From assembly GCF_000961095.1 (NCBI RefSeq), contig NZ_CP011058.1, forward strand, positions 1,765,001 through 1,829,000: DNA of 64,000 nucleotides, given 5' to 3'. Positions 9,401-16,390 of the stretch are shown in pieces. Source of the stretch: Paenibacillus beijingensis. Lineage in GTDB: Bacteria > Bacillota > Bacilli > Paenibacillales > Paenibacillaceae. Made by a program: the position numbers and the translations under genes. Within the stretch, counting starts at the first letter, position 1. The number at the start of each line of letters is the position of its first letter. The notes under the pieces are model-generated. The model was given only the letters and a program-made list of their open reading frames with translations. It made no database searches and was not told the origin of the DNA.

Positions 9401-10851
9401 CCCGCCGCATCCTGAAAAGCCTGATTGCCGATCTGGACATAATAAGCGGTACGTTCGGCAAACAACAAACCGGGCTTAATCGTAATCTGATTGGTGCCGC
9501 CGCCTGTCACCTGCGCCGACGTAACCGGGATCGAGGTTACGATTTCGCCGCCGGAGGCGCTGCGGATGACGATCGTGCCGCTGCCCGGATAGACCGCCTT
9601 ATTAAAGGTCATCGTGAGCGGCCCGTCGAGGCTGCCCATAACGGCGCCGTTCCCCGGCTCCAGCTTCGTAACGGAAACGCTCTGATTGTCACTGACCGCC
9701 CGAGTAGAAAAATTCCACGCCGATGCATCGGTAATGCCGGCGAAGAGCAGGTCGCCGGATTTGAATGCGCCGGCATCGATCTGCACATAATAACCGGCGC
9801 TTCCTTCCAGCGGGGAATGGGGAATGGTAACGGTTCCGCCTTCCACGGCTACGTCCGAAACATTAATGCGCTGAAATATGCTGTTGTCGGTAATCTTTTT
9901 AATCGTTATGTATTTGGGAGAACTGCCGCTGCTGTTGCGTTCCACGTCCCGGCTGAAAACGATTTGCAGCGGCGAGTTGACGTCCACTCCCTCACTATTG
10001 TCGGCAGGCTGGGCAAACGACGCGGCTATCGGCGCAGGACCGGTCGAGAACGTCCAATCCACGGCGGCATTGTTGCCGGCCATATCCTGAAACGATCCCG
10101 GAGGCGCGGTAACGCGGTACGTTTGATCCGGCCCGAGACCGTACGGGGGTGTAATGACAATGGTGCTTGTACCGCCGCCGGTCACACTGGACGACACGAC
10201 GCCGACAGAGGTAACATCGCCCGTCGACTGATTTTGAATTTGCACCGTTCCGCTTGCAGGGTACACCTTTTCATTAAAATCGATCTTCAGTTGGGAAAAG
10301 ACCGAGTTGCCGGACGAACCGTTCGCCGGGTTGTAACCGGTGACTTCAGGCGGCGTCGTGTCCGCATCGGATACCGTAAAATTCCAGTCCGTCGCACCGG
10401 CAATGCCCGCAAAATTAATGCCGCTTGCCGCACCGACGAAAGCGCCGGCATCGATCAGAACATAATATGCGCCCCCGACTTCAAATCCGCTTGACGGCCG
10501 GATTCGCACAACCGCGTTGTTGTCGGGATCGATGGAGATACGGGTATCGCTGGATACCGTAAAATGCTCCACTTCGGTATTGTCGGAAACTTTGCGGATG
10601 GAAACGGCTGCCGAGCCCGATCCCTTAACGATCGCTTCGTCAAACGTAAGTACCAGCTGCTGGATATTGGAAGGCACCGCCGCCGCGTTGTCCGCCGGAT
10701 TTTTGTTCAGCAGGACGGGGCCGGAAGCGGCGGCTGCCGCTGCCCTTCCTTCCTGAACCTGGAACAAGGTCAGTACCGGCTGTACAAAAAGGATCCAAGT
10801 CAAAACATATGTAAGCAGTTTACGATAACGAGTAGACGTTCGAATCATCAA
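6430..10851 (-). CDS. Large S-layer homology protein with Ig-like repeats
   Basis: Exported cell-surface protein of 1473 aa. After a signal peptide (about residues 1-40) come many repeats of the Big_5 / SbsA Ig-like type, recognisable by recurring ...NPADNAAAVPSN..., TFDEAI, AGNNAAVDWTFSTG and DAAGNRYGGI... patterns. A Gly/Ala-rich linker follows, then an unrecognised segment. Three C-terminal SLH domains close the protein (FADTDGHWAQPDIERLASKY; FSDVSRSGKAAPYIGAVYNAG; a third starting at FKDYRKISGWAMTDVAKAV). SLH domains bind pyruvylated secondary wall polymer, which the tagO-csaB genes at 35-40 kb would supply. The start may be the TTG at 10851 or the ATG directly after it. Confidence 0.9.
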   Translation of the reverse strand: MMIRTSTRYRKLLTYVLTWILFVQPVLTLFQVQEGRAAAAAASGPVLLNKNPADNAAAVPSNIQQLVLTFDEAIVKGSGSAAVSIRKVSDNTEVEHFTVSSDTRISIDPDNNAVVRIRPSSGFEVGGAYYVLIDAGAFVGAASGINFAGIAGATDWNFTVSDADTTPPEVTGYNPANGSSGNSVFSQLKIDFNEKVYPASGTVQIQNQSTGDVTSVGVVSSSVTGGGTSTIVITPPYGLGPDQTYRVTAPPGSFQDMAGNNAAVDWTFSTGPAPIAASFAQPADNSEGVDVNSPLQIVFSRDVERNSSGSSPKYITIKKITDNSIFQRINVSDVAVEGGTVTIPHSPLEGSAGYYVQIDAGAFKSGDLLFAGITDASAWNFSTRAVSDNQSVSVTKLEPGNGAVMGSLDGPLTMTFNKAVYPGSGTIVIRSASGGEIVTSIPVTSAQVTGGGTNQITIKPGLLFAERTAYYVQIGNQAFQDAAGNRYGGINDATSWKFTVSKDAEAPSLVSMTPANGSAGISTKAGLRAVFNEQIQLGAIPKVILHRSDKITEVYNASASVDPADSKALLIQPAGPLPGNTSIYVEIGVDTVKDLAGNAFAGILNEYQWTFKTLNSSAGAPSLSKVEMISSSKIALIYDKELDTGFVPYPAQYYVTVNDSGNARAVAGVSVDSSVVTLTLASGILNGQKVKVSYSQSSDSPDNHSLRSLTGDKATGFSGREAVYSEDQTQPKLLGGSVNGSMATLQFNEALAAADPNTRNQFTINVGGYNYGISELTVSGSTLSLKLAGAVTTGDSAYVSYTPGTAPLKDTAGNILQPIGKFYVQNMLDKVRPVLSGITVSGAKLILAYNEGLNPDNVPYKSQFSVMVNGSPAAISSVAVENSTLVLTLASAPAASAAVTVSYAQATPGISDLAGNTADSFSGIGANVSASTATMLAAIVNGNILQMTFSNALDPAYIPLANQFAIRADGMLVPVYAVSVSGNAATLTLNTPVVKGQSVLLSYTPTVTGLRMLNGNPIAGITASALANVTDAAGAGSGGGAGDGGADGTTGAAAGPGVLTVKDAQVTSSVSPAGKPASRYNLLNERVARAYQALRSSGSGDAVTFTVPSTESAGLVAVPLKQLEDALALNGNASFKVIFNGNSFEVPLKAVNYPKTASMLNAGGTVGYLLIQIDPNATALSGILQSVMSRSRAKMIVSPVSFEASVMSGTTIKPLEQFDRYVSFSVQAADSVDGTESAAVWVDSESGSLTYAPTSVTDEDGNPVVTFKQKGNGVYAVVTGSVTFADTDGHWAQPDIERLASKYIVSGRTTTLFEPKKAITRAEFAEFVARGLGLAGDKAVAASTFSDVSRSGKAAPYIGAVYNAGIVKGNADGTFKPDSPITRQEMAAMMIRAMESANQTVTLPLHSMYYVQGFKDYRKISGWAMTDVAKAVQAGIVNGLTAGSFGATDNATRAEAVLMVERMLKVIGFLDEA

Positions 10852-10920
10852 TGTTGTTCACTCCCCAGAAAAAGACAGTTGATACTTTTTTTTCGGTTTT
10901 TCCGGGGCAATTGTTTAGAC

Positions 10921-10965
10921 AAAAAAGGAACAGCCCTCCATTCCTTATGGAATGAAAGGCTGTTT
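10921..10965 (-). terminator. Terminator of metK
   Basis: On the minus strand AACAGCC...CATTCC pairs with GGAATG...GGGCTGTT, followed by CCTTTTTT. It lies 13-57 bases past the metK stop. Confidence 0.9.
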
Positions 10966-10977
10966 AAGCGTATAAGA

Positions 10978-12180
10978 TTAAACCAACGCTTCGGTTTTGA
11001 GCAGCGACGCTTTGTCCACGCGCTCCCAAGGCAAATCGATATCGGTACGGCCAAAATGTCCGTAAGCGGCCGTTTTGCTGTAGATCGGACGGCGAAGGTC
11101 CAGCATCTTGATGATGCCGGCCGGACGAAGGTCGAAGTTGTTGCGGATCAGCTCAACCAGCTTCTCTTCTTCCACTTTGCCCGTTCCGTACGTGTCCACG
11201 TTAATGGAAACCGGGTTTGCAACGCCGATGGCGTAAGCAAGCTGGATTTCACATTTGTCGGCGAGGCCTGCGGCTACGATGTTTTTAGCAACATAACGCG
11301 CGGCATAAGCGGCCGAACGGTCGACTTTCGTCGGATCCTTGCCGGAGAATGCACCGCCGCCGTGACGTGCGTATCCGCCGTAGGTGTCGACGATAATTTT
11401 GCGGCCGGTCAAGCCGGCGTCGCCTTGCGGTCCGCCGATAACGAAACGGCCCGTAGGATTAATGAAGTATTTCGTTTTTGCATCCAGCCATTGATCCGGA
11501 ACAACCGGCTTAATGACATGTTCGCGAATGTCCTTCTGGATTTGCTCCAGTGTAACTTCTTCGGCGTGCTGCGTCGAAACGACGATCGTGTCTACGCGGA
11601 CCGGTTTGCCGTCAACGTATTCGATCGTCACTTGCGTTTTGCCGTCGGGACGGAGATAGTCGAGCGTGCCGTCCTTGCGCACTTCCGACAGGCGGCGGGC
11701 AATGCGGTGGGAAAGCGCGATCGGCAGCGGCATCAGTTCCGGCGTTTCGTTGGTGGCAAAACCGAACATCAAGCCTTGGTCGCCTGCTCCGATATCTTCG
11801 TTTTCTTGACGGATGTTTTTGCCGTCGCGGGTTTCAATCGCGGCGTTGACGCCTTGCGCGATATCGGCCGATTGCTCGTTGAGCGACGTGAGTACGGCGC
11901 AGGTGGTGGAATCAAAACCGAATTTGGCCCGTGTATAGCCGATTTCCTTGATGGTGCGGCGTGCGATGGCCGAGATGTCCACATAGTCCGCACGGCTGCT
12001 GATTTCACCGATAACGAGTACAAGCCCCGTCGCTACGGATACTTCGCAAGCTACGCGGGCATATGGGTCGACTTCCAGAAACGCGTCGAGAACGGCGTCG
12101 GAAATCTGGTCGCAAATTTTATCGGGATGGCCTTCCGTTACGGATTCCGAGGTAAACAGATGTTTGCCTTTAAGCGACAA
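10978..12180 (-). CDS. metK: S-adenosylmethionine synthase
   Basis: Makes S-adenosylmethionine from ATP and methionine in the cytosol. The sequence matches the family throughout: HLFTSESVTEGHPDKICDQ at the N-terminus, GAGDQGLMFGFA (ATP motif), GGGAFSGKDPTKVDRSAAYA (P-loop-like) and DLPWERVDKA at the end. The open frame runs upstream to 12273, but the family start and a perfect ribosome site (GTAGGAGGTTGATCC) place initiation at the TTG at 12180 (400 aa). It has its own terminator. I looked for an S-box (SAM) riboswitch in the 200 bases upstream and did not see one; instead the terminator of the SASP gene lies there. Confidence 0.96.
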   Translation of the reverse strand: MSLKGKHLFTSESVTEGHPDKICDQISDAVLDAFLEVDPYARVACEVSVATGLVLVIGEISSRADYVDISAIARRTIKEIGYTRAKFGFDSTTCAVLTSLNEQSADIAQGVNAAIETRDGKNIRQENEDIGAGDQGLMFGFATNETPELMPLPIALSHRIARRLSEVRKDGTLDYLRPDGKTQVTIEYVDGKPVRVDTIVVSTQHAEEVTLEQIQKDIREHVIKPVVPDQWLDAKTKYFINPTGRFVIGGPQGDAGLTGRKIIVDTYGGYARHGGGAFSGKDPTKVDRSAAYAARYVAKNIVAAGLADKCEIQLAYAIGVANPVSINVDTYGTGKVEEEKLVELIRNNFDLRPAGIIKMLDLRRPIYSKTAAYGHFGRTDIDLPWERVDKASLLKTEALV

Positions 12181-12283
12181 TAGGATCAACCTCCTACAAA
12201 AAAAATTAGTCAGACAATATAAGCGTTCTTGCGCCTCAAGTCCGGGCTTTGTGGCGTGGGAATGTAAGGGCAAATTGCCTACA

Positions 12284-12316
12284 CAAAAAACGAACCTTTT
12301 CCGAGTGGAAAAGGCC
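12284..12316 (-). terminator. Terminator of the SASP gene
   Basis: On the minus strand CCTTTTCC-ACTC-GGAAAAGG is a perfect 8-bp stem with a four-base loop, followed by TTCG and six T. It lies between the SASP stop (12395) and metK. Confidence 0.9.
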
Positions 12317-12394
12317 GTTTGTCAACTCTTCTAGTACATTATGATACCCCAACTGTCGCTTTGTGTCAACGGCTACCGATTTATGACAGCGTAT

Positions 12395-12664
12395 TTATTG
12401 CAGTCCCAACAACGTTTGTTCGGCTTGCGCTACGAGCCGTTTTGTAATGTTTCCGCCAACGCTGCCCGCGTCGCGGGTCGCCAAACTGGACCAGTGAATG
12501 CTCCCGCCGCCGCTCGTGCTGCCCAGCTCACCTGCGAACTCCGTATCGGCAGCTCCGGGAACGGACGAAGTCAAGCCCAATTCGGCTGCGATTTCGTATT
12601 TCATCTGATTCAACACTTCACGGGATTGCGGAACGACTATTTTGTTGGAAGAACGTCTTGCCAT
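12395..12664 (-). CDS. Small acid-soluble spore protein, alpha/beta type
   Basis: Spore-core DNA-binding protein that protects spore DNA. The 89-aa product shows family hallmarks: NKIVVPQSREVLNQMKYEIAAELGL near the N-terminus and the C-terminal block SLATRDAGSVGGNITKRLVAQAEQ. The germination-protease site region lies in the first block. A Gly/Ser-rich insert (GELGSTSGGGS) separates the two halves, making it longer than the usual 60-72 aa. The ATG at 12664 has a strong ribosome site (GGAGGTG), so the upstream extension of the frame to 12742 is not used. Its own terminator follows. Expression would be expected from a forespore sigma-G promoter, which I did not locate. Confidence 0.92.
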   Translation of the reverse strand: MARRSSNKIVVPQSREVLNQMKYEIAAELGLTSSVPGAADTEFAGELGSTSGGGSIHWSSLATRDAGSVGGNITKRLVAQAEQTLLGLQ

Positions 12665-12780
12665 TTGTTCATGCACCTCCAGGTTTAATGGTATCGTCGT
12701 TGTGGCTTTAGTATGCCGCGTATACGTTCCCCTGAAGCGCATAACATATTGTCAGTGCGGGCAAAATGTGACTGCATATC

Positions 12781-13338
12781 TTATGGTTTGGATCCGTCTG
12801 CCGGTACAGCCTTCAGCTCATATTCACCCCTGACCATTACCGTCAGGCTGTTCTTCTGGCCCGGATCGGGCGCAACTCCTCTGCCTCCGCGCGGGAAAAT
12901 GATGAGATGGTTATTGGCAACGGGCTGGCCGCTCTTAATATCTTCTCCGGACGTCACATCGGCGACCCCGTTCGTATCCGGACTGTAGGCGACCGCTTTG
13001 CCGACGCGGACGACCGCTTCCGCTCCATCCCCAAGCAGCAGCGTTTGTCCGCTTGGCACGGTGACGATTTTAATTCCTGCAGCATCGGTATCGTCGCCGG
13101 ATGGATCGCTGCCGGAACCTGTGTTATCAGACGGCGTACCGGGCGGCTGCGTTATCCCCCCGGTTATTGCGGCAATTTTTTGATCAACGTAGCTTTTCGT
13201 TACGACGGGATCGTCAACCGATCCCGGCGTCAGACCGCCCGCTTCGCTATCCGCAATGGTCGGCAACTGCGTTCCCGCCCATACTCCGATACCGATTACC
13301 GGGATAAGTATCATGATTTTCAGACTTTTATTACGCAA
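12781..13338 (-). CDS. Hypothetical membrane-anchored extracellular protein
   Basis: Not recognised. One hydrophobic N-terminal helix (KIMILIPVIGIGVWAGTQL) is followed by an extracellular-looking region with a Pro/Gly/Ser/Asp-rich linker. A C-terminal segment of small-residue strands (TVPSGQTLLLGDGAEAVVR) has the look of a compact beta domain. The frame is open from an ATG at 13368, but there AGGAGG abuts the ATG with no spacing. The TTG at 13338 has AAAGGAGG 11 bases upstream and is the better start (185 aa). It lies between the SASP gene and the 850-aa secreted protein, all in the same direction. Confidence 0.65.
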   Translation of the reverse strand: MRNKSLKIMILIPVIGIGVWAGTQLPTIADSEAGGLTPGSVDDPVVTKSYVDQKIAAITGGITQPPGTPSDNTGSGSDPSGDDTDAAGIKIVTVPSGQTLLLGDGAEAVVRVGKAVAYSPDTNGVADVTSGEDIKSGQPVANNHLIIFPRGGRGVAPDPGQKNSLTVMVRGEYELKAVPADGSKP

Positions 13339-13482
13339 GTTCCGCTGCTCCTCCTTTAATCGAGCCATCCTCCTCTTTGCTCATCGGATCATGCTTGTTT
13401 AATGAGCCGCCGCCACCCTCTTCATAAAGAGTGTGCTGGCAGAAACGTTTGTCGCCGTATTTGACCGGCAAACAAAAGATGG

Positions 13483-13577
13483 AAATCTAAGAAAGTATAA
13501 GTATGGAACGTTATACTCTCTTAGATTTTGAAGATAGCCTTATGAAGATAGCCTTATTTAATAGAGTCTACTCTATT
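13483..13577. repeat. Hairpins and a short tandem duplication downstream of the 850-aa gene
   Basis: An 18-bp inverted repeat with one mismatch (13483-13500 against 13511-13528, arms AAATCTAAGAAAGTATAA and TTATACTCTCTTAGATTT) is followed by a direct duplication of GAAGATAGCCTTAT and then by a second hairpin, AATAGAGT-CT-ACTCTATT (about 13560-13577). One of these probably ends transcription of the gene stopping at 13596. Confidence 0.6.
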
Positions 13578-13595
13578 TTCCGCCGTGATTCCACC

Positions 13596-16142
13596 TTACT
13601 CCGAGGTCGTGAACCATTTGAGAGATTTGGATGCAAGCAGCAGCTTCGAATCCTGATAGACATCGTATACGTTGAGCGTATAGTTTTCATATTGGTTGAT
13701 CTTCGACTGGATGTCCGGATCGTTCATCGTCATGGTGATCGCGGTATTCTGGGCTTCTTTTAACAACTCTTCGTTCGTTCCCGGCGCGCTTAAGGCAAAC
13801 GGCTTCGAATACGTCGTTTTGCTCGAATCATTGTTTACAAACTCGATCAGCAGCTTATGATCCCCGGTAATCGATTCATATTGAGCGTCTTTGGCAAGCG
13901 TATAATCGGCCGTTATTTTTAATCCTTCGACATTATACAGACCGGTCGTATTCAAAAATGCTCTAATATGCTTCAAATCCAGCATATAACCGCCGAAGCC
14001 GATGCCTGTCAACGAGCTTTGGGTTGTAGCGGACGCCGCTCCGCTGATGGAATAGGCTACGGGGTTTACAACGACCGCCGCATCCGTCTTGCCCGGGTCG
14101 GACCCGCCGCTTCCGGTGCCGCCGTCCGAATTAGGCGCTGGTCCCGTGGGATTGCCCGTACTGCTCGGCAGAGACTGCCCGACGATAAATTGATAAGCGG
14201 ATGTATCGAAATTTTTGGAGATTTTAGCCCAAGCCGAAACAAGCGCCTTGCCGCTGGGACTAATTTTATCTTTCACTTTTGCAAATTGCACCGGAATGAT
14301 AATGCCGTTCTTATCCTCGATGTAGCCGCCCAAATCGGCAATTTGAGAGGCGCGCACCTCATTATTTACCGCATCGAATTCCGCATAAAAATTGTTGAAC
14401 GTCTCCCCTTGAAAAACAGCCGTCCGATGAATGGTGATGGCCGCCCGTTTCCCGATGCCGTTTATGATGTATGGCGAATCAACCGGTTTTACAGGAATAC
14501 TGCTCAGCTGTTGCGCGGAGAATTGATACAGCTGCTTGCCTGCTTTGTCCTGAACCGGTTCCGTGCTGACAAACGTGATCCGGTCAACGGACGTCGTAAA
14601 CGGAATTGACGTATAAACAACCGCATTGTAAGAAGCCCCTGGTGCGATCGTAATCGAGTCATCCAAAGCGGCCGCTTTTTGCTCCGTGCCGATTTTCACG
14701 CCGTTCACCATAAAATATCCGCCGAGTGACGGCACCTGCTTCGTCATGTTGCTGTTGTTCGTAATGGTCAGGTTCGCGACAAGCATGTCACTGTCGCCAA
14801 GCGGAGAGCGCTGGACCGAATCAAGCTTAATGCTGTAATCATTATAAGAGAATGCGCCGCCTACGCTTCCCTGCTGGGATGAGGTCTGGAGCATATAATT
14901 CGCAACGATATAAGAGGGTTCTTTATCGGTTGCGGCTGTTTTCACGACGAGCTGGGCAGATTCGAGCTGAACGGATGACGGAATATTACCCGTCAGCGAT
15001 ACCGGTTTTTCAATGTTCGGGAGCAGCGTCGCATTCTCTTCTTTCGTAAAGGTGAGAGGATAACTGATCCCCGATTTGGTCATTAGATAGTATTCCAGAA
15101 CCGGATTCGCGATGGATGCCGTGCCGGTATTGGTCAGACTAAAATCCAATGAGACTTGATTGCTGCCGCTTCCTTGCGTGACAAAAGCTTGGCCGGCTTC
15201 TGTCGCTACCGGACTGCCGGTCATATATACCGTTCTCGCTTGTCCGGCCGCTACCGGCGGAGCCGGTGTCGTAGAAGGCAAAGCAAATACACCGGAAGGC
15301 AGCATCACTTTAGATGCTTCATCGTTTAAAGCGACGATAAAAGAGAGCGGTTTGCCCGCTACGGCTGCCGGCAGCGCGGCATGCGCCGTCACGATTTTCC
15401 GTTCTTTTGGCTGCAAAATCGTTTGGTCGAAGCTTGGTGCCGTTACGGTATATACGGATAAACTGTCCGTTTGAATGAACAGCTTCATTTTGGACAAATC
15501 GCTTGCCTGCAGGCCGACATTCTCAAGCAAAAAGTTCACCGTTAAATATGCGCTGTTCGCATCTTTCGTGACAAAAGCCTGTTTCACGGCGCCTTTAAGC
15601 TTGTTATTGTTATACAGCATGACAGATCCGTTGTAAGCGGCTATCTTGTCAGAGACGCCCGCCGGATATGAAACGGTGCCCAATTTACGCTCGTAGTTGG
15701 CAGCTGAAAAATCCCACTTCACTACCTCAAACATTAAATCGTTGATGCGGGTACCGTTATCGACAACGGCATAATAAGTTATGTATTGCGTTGATTTTGG
15801 AGCAATCGTCTTTTTCGTCTTATCGGCTTCGATCACACTTGTTTGAAACGTTTTGCCCGACTTTGTTTTCACTCTCAGCCAATAATCGATCATATCCAGC
15901 TGGGAGGCGCCGTTATTCGTAATTGCAACGGAGAAGGCAAGCACTTTCCCGCTGCCCTGCATCAGAAAGTGCGCATCGCGGATATTCAAATAGCTGCTGG
16001 CGTTAAGCTTCACGATCTGCCCGGACAAGCTGATCTTGCTGACGGCGGCTGCAGCGTGCGGAGCAGGAAGAATACCGCCCTGCAAAAGAAAGGAAGATGC
16101 TACTATCGTTGCAGCTCCTAGTTTAAACCACTTATAACCCAC
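13596..16142 (-). CDS. Large secreted hypothetical protein
   Basis: About 848 aa, with a typical signal peptide (FKLGAATIVASSFLLQGGIL) and no SLH or sortase signal visible. The body is built of several beta-rich units of similar style, with recurring phrases of the kind ...LDFSLTNTGTASIANPVLEYYLMTKSG and FSVAITNNGASQLDMIDYWLRVKTKSG, suggesting four or more repeated Ig-like modules. The frame can start at the ATG at 16148, but AGGAGG is only one base away from it. The GTG two codons later (16142) is 7 bases from AGGAGG and fits better. It follows the S-layer gene in the same direction after a strong terminator. Probably a wall- or S-layer-associated protein; this is inference from location. 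Confidence 0.78.
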   Translation of the reverse strand: MGYKWFKLGAATIVASSFLLQGGILPAPHAAAAVSKISLSGQIVKLNASSYLNIRDAHFLMQGSGKVLAFSVAITNNGASQLDMIDYWLRVKTKSGKTFQTSVIEADKTKKTIAPKSTQYITYYAVVDNGTRINDLMFEVVKWDFSAANYERKLGTVSYPAGVSDKIAAYNGSVMLYNNNKLKGAVKQAFVTKDANSAYLTVNFLLENVGLQASDLSKMKLFIQTDSLSVYTVTAPSFDQTILQPKERKIVTAHAALPAAVAGKPLSFIVALNDEASKVMLPSGVFALPSTTPAPPVAAGQARTVYMTGSPVATEAGQAFVTQGSGSNQVSLDFSLTNTGTASIANPVLEYYLMTKSGISYPLTFTKEENATLLPNIEKPVSLTGNIPSSVQLESAQLVVKTAATDKEPSYIVANYMLQTSSQQGSVGGAFSYNDYSIKLDSVQRSPLGDSDMLVANLTITNNSNMTKQVPSLGGYFMVNGVKIGTEQKAAALDDSITIAPGASYNAVVYTSIPFTTSVDRITFVSTEPVQDKAGKQLYQFSAQQLSSIPVKPVDSPYIINGIGKRAAITIHRTAVFQGETFNNFYAEFDAVNNEVRASQIADLGGYIEDKNGIIIPVQFAKVKDKISPSGKALVSAWAKISKNFDTSAYQFIVGQSLPSSTGNPTGPAPNSDGGTGSGGSDPGKTDAAVVVNPVAYSISGAASATTQSSLTGIGFGGYMLDLKHIRAFLNTTGLYNVEGLKITADYTLAKDAQYESITGDHKLLIEFVNNDSSKTTYSKPFALSAPGTNEELLKEAQNTAITMTMNDPDIQSKINQYENYTLNVYDVYQDSKLLLASKSLKWFTTSE

Positions 16143-16330
16143 ATTCATTCCTCCTGATTATCTATGTAATCTATTAGACGTTTAATGGAAGAACTTTGTT
16201 TCGTTTTCCATAAACAAATATGAATTCTGGTGAAAAAGTAATAGAACCAAATTACCACATTTGTTTAGCTAGAACTAGAATAACGGAGGAAATGAATGGA
16301 GGATGAACGGGATGAGAAAAAGAAGTAGAA

Positions 16331-16360
16331 AAAAGCCTGCCGGATTTCCGGCAGGCTTTT
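16331..16360. terminator. Bidirectional terminator of the S-layer gene
   Basis: Perfect 14-bp stem: AAAAGCCTGCCGGA (16331-16344) pairs with TCCGGCAGGCTTTT (16347-16360) across a 2-base spacer. It lies 31 bases past the S-layer stop, as expected for a very highly expressed gene. Confidence 0.95.
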
Positions 16361-16390
16361 AGTAAAGCTGTAATTCAGATATTAGTGCAA

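Noticed and set aside
10564..12183. Plus-strand open frame of 539 codons
   Set aside because: It runs opposite metK and the large SLH gene and reads as Arg/Phe/Asp-rich sequence with no domain; a shadow frame.
12181..12394. A SAM (S-box) riboswitch in front of metK
   Set aside because: The expected conserved core is absent. The only hairpin seen is a plain terminator belonging to the SASP gene.
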